Below, in pieces: positions 7,809 to 15,992 of a DNA stretch of 64,000 nt. The stretch is from positions 356,232 to 420,231 of the forward strand of contig NZ_JAINFK010000002.1 in the NCBI RefSeq assembly GCF_019966575.1, written 5' to 3'. The number at the start of each line of letters is the position of its first letter. The first letter of the stretch is position 1. The notes beneath the pieces were generated by a model that saw only the letters and a list, made by a program, of their open reading frames with translations, ran no database searches and had not been told where the DNA came from. This stretch comes from Oricola cellulosilytica (lineage in GTDB: Bacteria; Pseudomonadota; Alphaproteobacteria; Rhizobiales; Rhizobiaceae). The translations under genes and the position numbers were made by a program.

Positions 7809-10800
7809 ATGTTTCGTTTCATCGTCGGCACAAGTCTGAAATTCAGATTCATTCTTCTCGCCCTGTCCATCCTCCTGCTCTATGCTGGCTATGACCGTCT
7901 GCAGAATATGCCGGTCGATGTGTTTCCTGAGTTTGCTCCGCCTATCGTGGAAATCCAGACCCCCTCCTTGGGCATGTCGCCGAAGGAAGTGGAAGAGCTC
8001 GTTACCGTACCGCTTGAGGATGCTCTCGCCGGGCTTCCGGAGCTTGATGCGATGCGGTCGAAGTCGGTGCCGCAGCTCTCGGCTATAAAGCTATATTTCA
8101 AACGCGGAACCGACCTTCTCTGGGCACGTCAGATTGTTCAGGAAAGAGTGGATATCGTCGCACCAACCCTGCCGACATGGTCCAGCCCGCCGTTCATGCT
8201 CCAGCCGCTATCGGCGACCAGCCGCGTGATGAAGATCGGTCTCGCCTCCAAGGAGCACTCGGTCATCGACCTGTCGATGATGACCTACTGGAAAATCAAT
8301 CCACGATTGCAGCGCGTGCCGGGCGTTGCCCACGTCGCCATCTGGGGTGAGCGGCTGCGCATGCAACAGGTCCAGGTCGATCCACGGCGCCTACGGGCCA
8401 ATGACGTGACGCTGGAAGAGGTAATGCAGGCGACGTCCGAAGCTGTCGACGTCGGCCTGTTGCGGTATTCGCAAGGCTCCGTCATCGGCAAGGGAGGATA
8501 TATCGACACACCCAACCAGAGGCTCGACATCCAGCACGTTCTGCCCGTGGTCTCCACGGACCAGCTGGCGGAGGCTGTGGTGAAGACGGATGTCTACGGA
8601 AACGTACTGCGCCTAAAAGATGTTGCCGAAGTCGTCGAGGACCACCAGCCGATGATCGGCGACGGCATCGTCAACGACGAAATCGGTCTCCTGCTGATTG
8701 TGGAGAAGTTTCCCTGGGCCAACACGCTCGACGTCACGCGGGGCGTCGAAGAAGCTCTCGATGCGCTGAAGCCAGGTCTCCCGGGAGTCGAAATTGATTC
8801 CGAGATCTTCCGTCCCGCAACCTTCATCGAGATGGCGATCGACAATCTCACCAAGTCGCTTCTTGTCGGCGCCGCGCTTGTCGTTATCGTGCTTTTCGCC
8901 TTCCTGCAGGAGTGGCGCGTGGCTCTGATCAGCATCGTCGCCATCCCGCTCTCGTTGGTTGCAGCCGGCCTGGTGCTCTATTTCATGGGTGTAACCATGA
9001 ACACCATGGTGCTCGCCGGCATGGTAATCGCGCTTGGAGCCGTCGTTGACGACGCTATCATCGATGTTGAAAACATCATGCGGAGGCTGCGGGAGGCGCG
9101 CGCGCAAAACAGCAGTGTTTCGCTTGGCCGCATCGTGCTGGATGCGTCGGTGGAGATTCGCAGCTCCATAGTCTATGCGACTCTTATCATCGCCCTGGCG
9201 GTCGTGCCCGTGTTTTTCCTGACCGGATTGTCAGGCTCGTTCTTCAAGCCGTTGGCCTTGGCTTACATCCTGTCCATTTTGGCATCCCTAGTCGTCGCCT
9301 CGACAGTGACGCCAGCTCTGTGCATGGTCGTTCTTTCCGGTGCTGACAGGAAAAAGCGAAACCCTCCGATCCTGACATCCTGGCTGCAGGCTCGTTATAC
9401 CAGCCTGCTAGAGCGCATACTGAAGCAGCCTCGCTACGCTTACGGTGCCGTCGGCGCGCTCGCCTTCATTGGCATCGCGATCTATCCGCTGCTCGGCCAA
9501 CAGTTGTTGCCGTCGTTCAAGGAGCGCGACTTTCTGATGCACTGGGTTACCGAACCCGGTACCTCGCACCAGGAAATGAACCGGATCACCATCCAGTCAA
9601 GTAAGGAGCTACGCGCTATACCCGGCGTGCGGAATTTTGGCGCACATATCGGCCAAGCCCTTTTGATGGACGAGGTCGTTGGCATGCATTTCGGCGAAAA
9701 CTGGGTTAGCGTTGATCCAAGTGCTCCCTACAGCGATACGATCGACATGATCCAGGAAGTAGTCGATGGATATCCGGGGCTGTATCGTGATGTCCTGACG
9801 TATCTTCGCGAACGAATCAAGGAAGTGCTGACCGGCGCCAGCGAGTCCATCGTCGTCAGGATATTCGGCCCGGACCTCAACGAACTGCGCACACAGGCCG
9901 AAGAAACGCTCGTTGCTATCGAAGGCATCCCCGGGTTGATGGGCGCCCATGTCGCCCATCAGAAGGAGATTCCGAATCTCGAGATTCAGGTGGATCTCGA
10001 CAAAGCGCAGCGGTATGGCCTCAAACCCGGAGACGTGCGACGCGCAACGAGCACGTTGATCGCCGGAATCGAGGTCGGTGACATCTACGCCAAGGGCGAG
10101 ACGTACGACGTGCAGGTCTGGTCTGTGCCGGCGATCCGTTCTGACGTCACCGACATCAAGGAAATGATGATTGATACGCCGAACGGCGATTTCGTTCCTC
10201 TGTCCGCGGTCGCCGATGTCCGGATTGCGCCGGTCACGAACGTCATCAAGCGCGAATTGAGCTCCAGATACATCGATGTGGAGGCGAACGTTGATGACGA
10301 TTACGATCTCCTCACGGTTGCCAACCAGGTTAAAGAGGCCGTCGCGCAAAGGGAGTTTCCGCTAGAGTACCGGGCTGAGTTGATCGGAGAATACAAAGAA
10401 CTGAACGACGCCAAGACCCGTCTTTTGGCCAGTGAGATCGTGGCACTCGCAGGTGTTCTCGTGCTTCTGCAGGCTGCGTTTAACAGTTGGCGTTTAGCCG
10501 TGCTGGCCTTCTTCGTGTTGCCGACCGCTCTTGTCGGTGGCGTTTTGGCAGCACTGGCCGCCGGCGGAACCATTTCACTCGGGTCTCTCGTCGGATTCAT
10601 CACCGTGCTCGGGATATCGGCGAGAAACGGAATCTTGCTGATCAGCCATTATCAGCATCTTCAGGCTCGCGAAGGCATGTCGTTTGGGCGGGAATTGGTG
10701 ATCAGGGGGGCGCGGGAACGATTGGCGCCGATCCTGATGACTGCGATCACCACGGGAATCGCGCTTCTGCCGCTGGTCGTCGCGGGGGACATTGCTGGCC

Positions 10801-10946
10801 ACGAGATCGAATATCCCATGGCGACGGTTATTCTTGGCGGCTTAATCGCGGGGACGTTAGTGAATCTGTTCGTGATGCCTTCTCTGTTCTGGCGCTTCGG
10901 CGAACTGCGGCAAACCGCTCTTTCGCGCGAGGCGGTCCCGGCTTGA
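7809..10946 (+). CDS. RND-family efflux permease (CusA/CzcA-like), intact
   Basis: This 1045-residue proton-driven exporter subunit has the usual two porter and two six-helix membrane halves. The TM4 relay is intact (GAVVDDAIIDVENIMRR, D414 and D415), as is SARNGILLISH in TM10/11. The N-terminal motif MPVDVFPEFAPP and the general length fit the heavy-metal/CusA-CzcA branch, but I see no clear methionine triad, so the substrate is open. The start at 7809 follows a GGGAGCTGAGAAG stretch. It belongs to the operon begun at 3934, 31 bases after the half-size adaptor. It probably supplies the energy-coupling protomer for a pump shared with the degenerate RND protein upstream. Confidence 0.9.
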   Translation: MFRFIVGTSLKFRFILLALSILLLYAGYDRLQNMPVDVFPEFAPPIVEIQTPSLGMSPKEVEELVTVPLEDALAGLPELDAMRSKSVPQLSAIKLYFKRGTDLLWARQIVQERVDIVAPTLPTWSSPPFMLQPLSATSRVMKIGLASKEHSVIDLSMMTYWKINPRLQRVPGVAHVAIWGERLRMQQVQVDPRRLRANDVTLEEVMQATSEAVDVGLLRYSQGSVIGKGGYIDTPNQRLDIQHVLPVVSTDQLAEAVVKTDVYGNVLRLKDVAEVVEDHQPMIGDGIVNDEIGLLLIVEKFPWANTLDVTRGVEEALDALKPGLPGVEIDSEIFRPATFIEMAIDNLTKSLLVGAALVVIVLFAFLQEWRVALISIVAIPLSLVAAGLVLYFMGVTMNTMVLAGMVIALGAVVDDAIIDVENIMRRLREARAQNSSVSLGRIVLDASVEIRSSIVYATLIIALAVVPVFFLTGLSGSFFKPLALAYILSILASLVVASTVTPALCMVVLSGADRKKRNPPILTSWLQARYTSLLERILKQPRYAYGAVGALAFIGIAIYPLLGQQLLPSFKERDFLMHWVTEPGTSHQEMNRITIQSSKELRAIPGVRNFGAHIGQALLMDEVVGMHFGENWVSVDPSAPYSDTIDMIQEVVDGYPGLYRDVLTYLRERIKEVLTGASESIVVRIFGPDLNELRTQAEETLVAIEGIPGLMGAHVAHQKEIPNLEIQVDLDKAQRYGLKPGDVRRATSTLIAGIEVGDIYAKGETYDVQVWSVPAIRSDVTDIKEMMIDTPNGDFVPLSAVADVRIAPVTNVIKRELSSRYIDVEANVDDDYDLLTVANQVKEAVAQREFPLEYRAELIGEYKELNDAKTRLLASEIVALAGVLVLLQAAFNSWRLAVLAFFVLPTALVGGVLAALAAGGTISLGSLVGFITVLGISARNGILLISHYQHLQAREGMSFGRELVIRGARERLAPILMTAITTGIALLPLVVAGDIAGHEIEYPMATVILGGLIAGTLVNLFVMPSLFWRFGELRQTALSREAVPA

Positions 10947-11095
10947 GCCGCGAGTTCCGCCACGCGAGGGAAGTGTGCCATGCCGGCAACAGTCGGTTGG
11001 AAGTTGTGTGGTCTTGATAGACGGTAAAGACAGGTTTGAGTATTAATAGGCAGTTATTCTGTCTTACGGCGGGCTGCAGCGTCTTGGAGGGGTCT

Positions 11096-12214
11096 ATGAG
11101 GCGTCTAATCTGGCTGTTGATCTTTGTTCCGGTCGCACTTCAAGCCTCGGCCGACGAGGACCAAGTGCCGGTCAATATCTCTGCGATCGAAGATCCGGCG
11201 ACAGCAAGCGCTGAAGGACGAGACGGACTCGTATTCGATCTAGGCGACGATGTTTCAGTGCGTTTTACCGGAACTGCCGAATTCGAACTCAAACGTGAAC
11301 GGGATTTCGAGGCCCTTCAGACCAACACGGCACCCATCGTTATAACGCCTGGGCTGGAAATTTCGGTTGCGGATTGGCTTGTGCTGTTCGGCGCTCTGGA
11401 GTTCGGCTACGAAGCGGGCGACTCGGCGCTGCTGGTCGATGAATTGTACGCGGAAGCAAGCAATGAGGATCTTTCGCCGTTCTCGCTGAAGGGCGGCTAC
11501 TATACTATCCCCTTTGGCCACTTCGACACTCGACACGACGCGAGTCCGTTGCCGGAAACCGCGTTCGAAGCGAAGGGCGATGTGGCAGAGTTGATTTTCG
11601 GCCATGGTGCCATCACTGCCAACGCCTATGCCTTCCGGGGACGTCGGAATTGGGTTTTGACACGGTTTGCCGGCGAGAACGAGGAGGAGCAGAACCAGGA
11701 TTGGCGGGTCGGCGGTGGCGTGGCCCACACGGCGTCTGTAAACGGGCTGACTATCGACGCATATGTCGACCTCACGAACGGGATTTTCAGTTCAAGCGAG
11801 TTGATCTACTCGGTCCCGGATCGACTGGGCGGCCTTGGCGGAAGTGCTCGGGTCGCGGTTGGCAACCAATACGCGGCTATCACCCTGCAATATGTCGCCG
11901 CCTTGGAAGAGATAAATTTTTATGACGAGGACGAGGAAACCACTACCGCAGCACGTCCGTCAGCGTTCAGTATCGAGATCGCCGGCACAAGGGAATTTGA
12001 TTACTTCACCGGCTTCGCCGCGGCAGGCTATTCGCGCACTTGGGACCTCATGCCGCTACTGCCCCAGGAGCAGGTTTTGCTAACCGCGGGCGTGAGAAAG
12101 GATCAGTGGGAATTCCTTGTCGAGTACGGCCATCAGTGGGATTATCCATCACCCGATGACGGCAGTCGCGCAGAGGGGCATTTCTTCGGCGCTAAAGCCG
12201 CATTTGAGTGGTAG
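11096..12214 (+). CDS. Outer-membrane beta-barrel protein, LbtU-like siderophore porin
   Basis: This is a 372-residue secreted barrel. A signal peptide (MRRLIWLLIFVPVALQASA) is followed by alternating amphipathic strands rich in Tyr, Gly and acidic loops. The protein ends in FEW, the aromatic C-terminus that BAM recognises. The long acidic loop near EENEEEQNQDW and the overall pattern recall the LbtU family of siderophore-related porins; that family call rests on resemblance only. The ATG at 11096 follows TTGGAGGGG; an upstream in-frame TTG lacks such a site. It lies 149 bases after the RND gene on the same strand and may be the outer-membrane partner of that pump. Confidence 0.72.
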   Translation: MRRLIWLLIFVPVALQASADEDQVPVNISAIEDPATASAEGRDGLVFDLGDDVSVRFTGTAEFELKRERDFEALQTNTAPIVITPGLEISVADWLVLFGALEFGYEAGDSALLVDELYAEASNEDLSPFSLKGGYYTIPFGHFDTRHDASPLPETAFEAKGDVAELIFGHGAITANAYAFRGRRNWVLTRFAGENEEEQNQDWRVGGGVAHTASVNGLTIDAYVDLTNGIFSSSELIYSVPDRLGGLGGSARVAVGNQYAAITLQYVAALEEINFYDEDEETTTAARPSAFSIEIAGTREFDYFTGFAAAGYSRTWDLMPLLPQEQVLLTAGVRKDQWEFLVEYGHQWDYPSPDDGSRAEGHFFGAKAAFEW

Positions 12215-12243
12215 GATCCGGTTCTGAAAGGATCGTCATCAAC

Positions 12244-12271
12244 ACCCACCGCTGGCGGCTACGGTGGGTTT
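12244..12271 (+). terminator. Possible rho-independent terminator after the porin gene
   Basis: ACCCACCG (12244-12251) pairs perfectly with CGGTGGGT (12262-12269) around a 10-base loop, followed by only a short T-run. It sits 30 bases past the porin stop. Confidence 0.45.
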
Positions 12272-12662
12272 CACACGCTTCACCCCGCGCGCCCTGATGA
12301 CGGGATAACGGCCCGAGAACGGCGTATCAAGGTACCCATAAGCGGCGCAACTAGCGGTCAAGCATCGAGGTCCAGTTTGGTAAGCCGAAGCTCACGATCG
12401 ACGAGCGATCGCCCCGCGCTGCCCACCGCGGAGACGATCGCCGGAACGAATTTGACGCGGGCAGGAGATATCTCCTCCCAGTCGATGTCGATCATGCGAT
12501 TGCCATCTCAACCGATCCGACTAGTTGGACAACCTTTAGGGTCGCGGTATCCTTTTTCATTGGCTAGTGCGCAGGCGGGAATGCGTGCCCGCAATTCTAT
12601 CGGACTTCGGAAAATCCGTTGACCTCGGATCATTCGCACTCCTTCGGCAACAGGAGGGTCAT
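12272..12662. other. Intergenic stretch without a supportable gene
   Basis: About 390 bases between the porin terminator and the next gene. A minus-strand 45-codon frame (12358-12495, starting MIDIDWEEISPARVKF) has no clear ribosome site. The region probably carries the promoter of the secreted-protein gene at 12663, but no convincing promoter elements stand out. Confidence 0.4.
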
Positions 12663-13490
12663 ATGAAAAATGCTGTATTGTATTCATGTCTGTCCTTCCT
12701 TATCGCGAGCCCTGCGGATGCCGTCGCTGCAGAACCGATATTTGTAGATTTCGATTCCGCGACCTTCAGCAATCCGACCAGGATCGACAACAGGTGGCTC
12801 CCCCTGAAGCCAGGATCCGGGATCGTGCTTCAGGGAACGACATCAGAGGAAGGAGAAGTCCTGACCCGCCGGATCGATTTCATGGTCACCGGGCTAACCA
12901 AAAGGATCGACGGAGTGGATGCTGTCGTAGCCTACATAGATGATTTCGCGGATGATCAGTTGGTTGAGTCGGAGATCGCCTTTTACGCGCAGGACGATGA
13001 GGGCAATGTGTGGTATCTGGGCGAATATCCTGAGGAATACCAGGACGGGGAATTCGTCACCGCAAAACCATGGATACACGGCCTTGAGGGTGCCAAGGCC
13101 GGAATGAAGATGAAAGCCTCTCCAAAGGTTGGCGAGGTTCCCTATTTTCAGGGTTGGGGCCCGGCAGTCGATTGGAACGATTTCGCTTTCGTTGCAGAAA
13201 CGGGAATGAGCGATTGTGTGAGTTCGGATTGCTACGAGGACGTTCTGATGGTCAGGGAAACGAGCCTTGATGAGCAAGGCGCCTTTCAACTCAAATATTA
13301 CGCCCCTGACATCGGTAATCACCGTGTCGGGTGGGAGGGCAACGACGCAACGCGAGAAGAGTTGGAACTGGTCGAGCGAGTAGCGTTGGACGACGAAGGA
13401 CTCGAACAGTTGAATGAGAAAGCCCGTGCCTTGGACAGGCGCGGAAGCGAGATCAACCAGATGTACAGCGAGACATCACCTGTGAACTAG
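12663..13490 (+). CDS. Secreted hypothetical protein, 275 aa
   Basis: A signal peptide (about residues 1-23, ending ADAVAA) precedes a globular, acidic beta-rich domain. Repeated features are IDNRWLPLKPG near residue 42, FYAQDDEGNVWYLGEY near 105, then KPWIHG and PYFQGWGPAVDW, and a Cys pair (DCVSSDC) that may form a disulfide in the periplasm. I recognise the layout as an uncharacterised secreted family but cannot give it a function. The ATG at 12663 is supported by AGGAGGG upstream. It follows the efflux block on the same strand, separated from it by a possible terminator, so it is probably its own unit. Confidence 0.7.
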   Translation: MKNAVLYSCLSFLIASPADAVAAEPIFVDFDSATFSNPTRIDNRWLPLKPGSGIVLQGTTSEEGEVLTRRIDFMVTGLTKRIDGVDAVVAYIDDFADDQLVESEIAFYAQDDEGNVWYLGEYPEEYQDGEFVTAKPWIHGLEGAKAGMKMKASPKVGEVPYFQGWGPAVDWNDFAFVAETGMSDCVSSDCYEDVLMVRETSLDEQGAFQLKYYAPDIGNHRVGWEGNDATREELELVERVALDDEGLEQLNEKARALDRRGSEINQMYSETSPVN

Positions 13491-13581
13491 GGGCGGTTTC
13501 CACTGATCAGTTCCTCGTCTCCGGTAGAGCCGCGGACCAATTATGGGTCTCGGCACGCGCTCTGACACAGTGCCTGACGTT

Positions 13582-14619
13582 TCAAGGTGCCGTCGATTCA
13601 TCCGCCCCCGCTTCGATTAACCGGGTGATTTCGGCGTAAAGGTGAGCGGGAACGGCCAGTCCGTCTCGTTGCGCCGCGACCCGCATTTCAGCGCGACGAG
13701 CGCCGGGCAAGCGTACACCTTCCTGCGAGGTCATTTCAGACAGCAGGCTTTCGAGCCGGTGTACGAACGCGCCCTTGACGGCGCAGCGCGGATCAAAAAC
13801 GATAATTGTTTGACCGACGCCGGGCGGTGCGCCTGCTGCATCGAAGAACGAAGTCGCTTCATAGGAATGATTTGCGCCGGTCAGCGTCGCGCAAAGGACC
13901 TCCACAACGAGCGCAAGCATGGCCCCTTTGGCTTCGCCGGCGGGCAGCATGGTGCCCGCCAGCGCGGCTTGCGGATCGGTTGTCGGCCGGCCTTCGGCAT
14001 CGAGCGCCCAGCCCTCCGGGATCGGCTTGCCGGCCTTCGCAGCAGCCATGACCTTCCCGCGGGCGGTTTTCGATAGCGAGAGGTCAACCACCAGTGGCAG
14101 CCCATCCAGCCTGGGTGCGGCAAAAGCGATAGGGTTCGTTCCGAACAACGGTTTGGAACCTCCCCACGGCGCCATGGCGGACGGCGCGTTGCCCACCATG
14201 AGAGCGACAAGTCCCTGCCCGGCGAGACGTTCAACATGCAAACCAAGCTGACCGCAATGATGCGAGCGCCTGATAAGCGCACCTGCCACGCCCGTTTGCG
14301 GCGCGAGTGCTGCGAGCGCGGAAATCGCCGCATTGATCGCCGGGTAGGCAAAGCCGTTTCGCGCATCAACCGTCACCAATGCGGCCGCCGTTTGTTCCGC
14401 ATGGGGCGTTGCGGTGCCGTCGACCTTGCCGGACCTCGCCTGCGCCGCGTAGGCGGCCACGCGCGAAAATCCGTGGCCGGACTGACCGTCTATCTCCGCA
14501 GCAACAAGCGCGTGCGCGACGCTCGTGGCGTTAGGCCGCGTAACGCCACTGTTTTCCAGCGCCCGGATGATCAGTGCCTCCGCCTCGGCAATTGCCAGAT
14601 TCACAACGTCTTCAGACAT
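13582..14619 (-). CDS. Ldh2-family NAD(P)-dependent oxidoreductase (malate/L-lactate/sulfolactate dehydrogenase type)
   Basis: This 345-residue cytosolic dehydrogenase belongs to the family that interconverts 2-hydroxy and 2-oxo acids (malate, L-lactate, ureidoglycolate, (R)-sulfolactate). Family marks are GHGFSRV near residue 54, the catalytic-region motif RRSHHCGQLG, and PWGGSKPLFGTNPIAFAAP. It is the last gene of a minus-strand run after ackA and xsc, 102 bases downstream of ackA. Its place in a taurine cluster makes a sulfonate or pyruvate-linked role attractive. (R)-sulfolactate dehydrogenase ComC belongs to this family, but no sulfolactate lyase genes are visible here. The substrate therefore remains unassigned. 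Confidence 0.85.
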   Translation of the reverse strand: MSEDVVNLAIAEAEALIIRALENSGVTRPNATSVAHALVAAEIDGQSGHGFSRVAAYAAQARSGKVDGTATPHAEQTAAALVTVDARNGFAYPAINAAISALAALAPQTGVAGALIRRSHHCGQLGLHVERLAGQGLVALMVGNAPSAMAPWGGSKPLFGTNPIAFAAPRLDGLPLVVDLSLSKTARGKVMAAAKAGKPIPEGWALDAEGRPTTDPQAALAGTMLPAGEAKGAMLALVVEVLCATLTGANHSYEATSFFDAAGAPPGVGQTIIVFDPRCAVKGAFVHRLESLLSEMTSQEGVRLPGARRAEMRVAAQRDGLAVPAHLYAEITRLIEAGADESTAP

Positions 14620-14721
14620 GTATCAATTCCAATCCGTAATCCAACGAATGAGCGAGAGCGCAATCGACCCGACAAGTCCTCAAATACCAGTCCCCGCACG
14701 CCTCGACGAGCCGCCTTGCGA

Positions 14722-15873
14722 TCATGACGTAGTGGCTTGGGCGCTCAGGTTTGCGAGTGCATGTTTGGCGATCGTACGCTCCTCGTCCGCACCGATGACA
14801 AATACTTGGACGGGCGAGTCCACCGCGTGAAGGTTGGTCGCATGCTCCGCGTTGGCCGCCCCGTCAAACCTCAAGCCGGTCCAAGCAAGGCCGTTAAGGA
14901 TGGTCGTGCGCACTCCGGTATCGTTTTCACCGATCCCACCGGTAATGGCGACCGCGTCCAGCCCGCCCATAGCCGCGATCATCGAACCCGCGTTGCGGAT
15001 TGCCCAGTAGCAGAAATGGGCGACGGCGAATTCGGCCTCGGACGTCCGGCTTTCACGAAGAGCGCGCATGTCGGAGGTACCGCCGAGCGCCTTGAGGCCA
15101 CTCTCGCGATTTAGGATCCGCGAGGCGCCCTCAATCCCGTATTCTTTCGCGAGGCGAAGGACCGCGTTCCCGTCGATGGAGCCCGACCGCGTTCCCATCG
15201 TCAAACCTTCAAGCGGCGAATAGCCCATTGTAGTGGCAACCGATCTGCCGTCGCATACGGCACAAAGGCTGGCGCCATTCCCCAGGTGCAGCGCCAGCAG
15301 ACGTGATGGCAGTTCCCCGCCGCAAACCTCGCGCAGTTGCCCAACCAATCCCTCAAAGGAAATTCCATGAAACCCGTAGCGTCGTATGCCCATCTTCGCC
15401 GCCGTCTCAGGGATGGCATAACGCAATGCGACCTCGGGGTTCGTCGCGTGAAACGCCGTGTCGAAACTTGCGAATTGCGGCAGACTGGGCGAAATTTCTG
15501 CAAGCGCCCGGATTGCAGCGAGGTTATGCGGATTATGCAATGGGGCAAGAGCGCAGCAGGCCTCGATCTCGGCAATGACGTCGGCCGTCAAAAGGCAAGG
15601 CGCAATCAACCGGCTGCCGCCATGAACTACCCGATGGGCGGCGGCTCCAAGCTCCTTGATGGGGTACCCGTGCTCCTCGATCGACTTGAGGCACGCCGCC
15701 AGCGCAGCAGCGTGATCGGGGAAATCCGCCCGGGTGGTCGACTGCCCCACATCGAGCACGGAGTTTCCTCCGATTTCCGTCGCGCTACCCTCGAGCAGCC
15801 TCGTCATGTCGGCGGCGAACATCACGAACTTGATCGATGACGAACCTGCATTGATGACGAGTACATTAGTCAT
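14722..15873 (-). CDS. ackA: Acetate kinase
   Basis: It transfers phosphate between acetyl phosphate and ADP. The 383 residues carry the ASKHA-fold signatures: NAGSSSIK at the start, HRVVHGG, FDTAFH, RRYGFHG, HLGNGAS, GTRSGSID, the phosphate-loop GGIGEN and ADEER near the C-terminus. Catalytic Asp and Arg are in place. It lies directly downstream of xsc, whose product releases acetyl phosphate. The usual partner in taurine clusters is phosphotransacetylase (pta), so this arrangement points to ATP formation plus acetate. The start ATG at 15873 opens MTNVLVINAG, the standard N-terminus. Confidence 0.95.
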   Translation of the reverse strand: MTNVLVINAGSSSIKFVMFAADMTRLLEGSATEIGGNSVLDVGQSTTRADFPDHAAALAACLKSIEEHGYPIKELGAAAHRVVHGGSRLIAPCLLTADVIAEIEACCALAPLHNPHNLAAIRALAEISPSLPQFASFDTAFHATNPEVALRYAIPETAAKMGIRRYGFHGISFEGLVGQLREVCGGELPSRLLALHLGNGASLCAVCDGRSVATTMGYSPLEGLTMGTRSGSIDGNAVLRLAKEYGIEGASRILNRESGLKALGGTSDMRALRESRTSEAEFAVAHFCYWAIRNAGSMIAAMGGLDAVAITGGIGENDTGVRTTILNGLAWTGLRFDGAANAEHATNLHAVDSPVQVFVIGADEERTIAKHALANLSAQATTS

Positions 15874-15992
15874 ATGAGATCACACCACCGACCTGATCAG
15901 ACGGAGGCGAGCCAATGCGGCCAGCGTTCCGGTCGTCGTGAGGCGGACTGCATGCGGCGATGTGACAGTAGAAATGCCGCGCACCTAGCTGG

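Noticed and set aside
12358..12495. Minus-strand 45-codon frame starting MIDIDWEE
   Set aside because: No clear Shine-Dalgarno and no recognised family; it is short enough to occur by chance.
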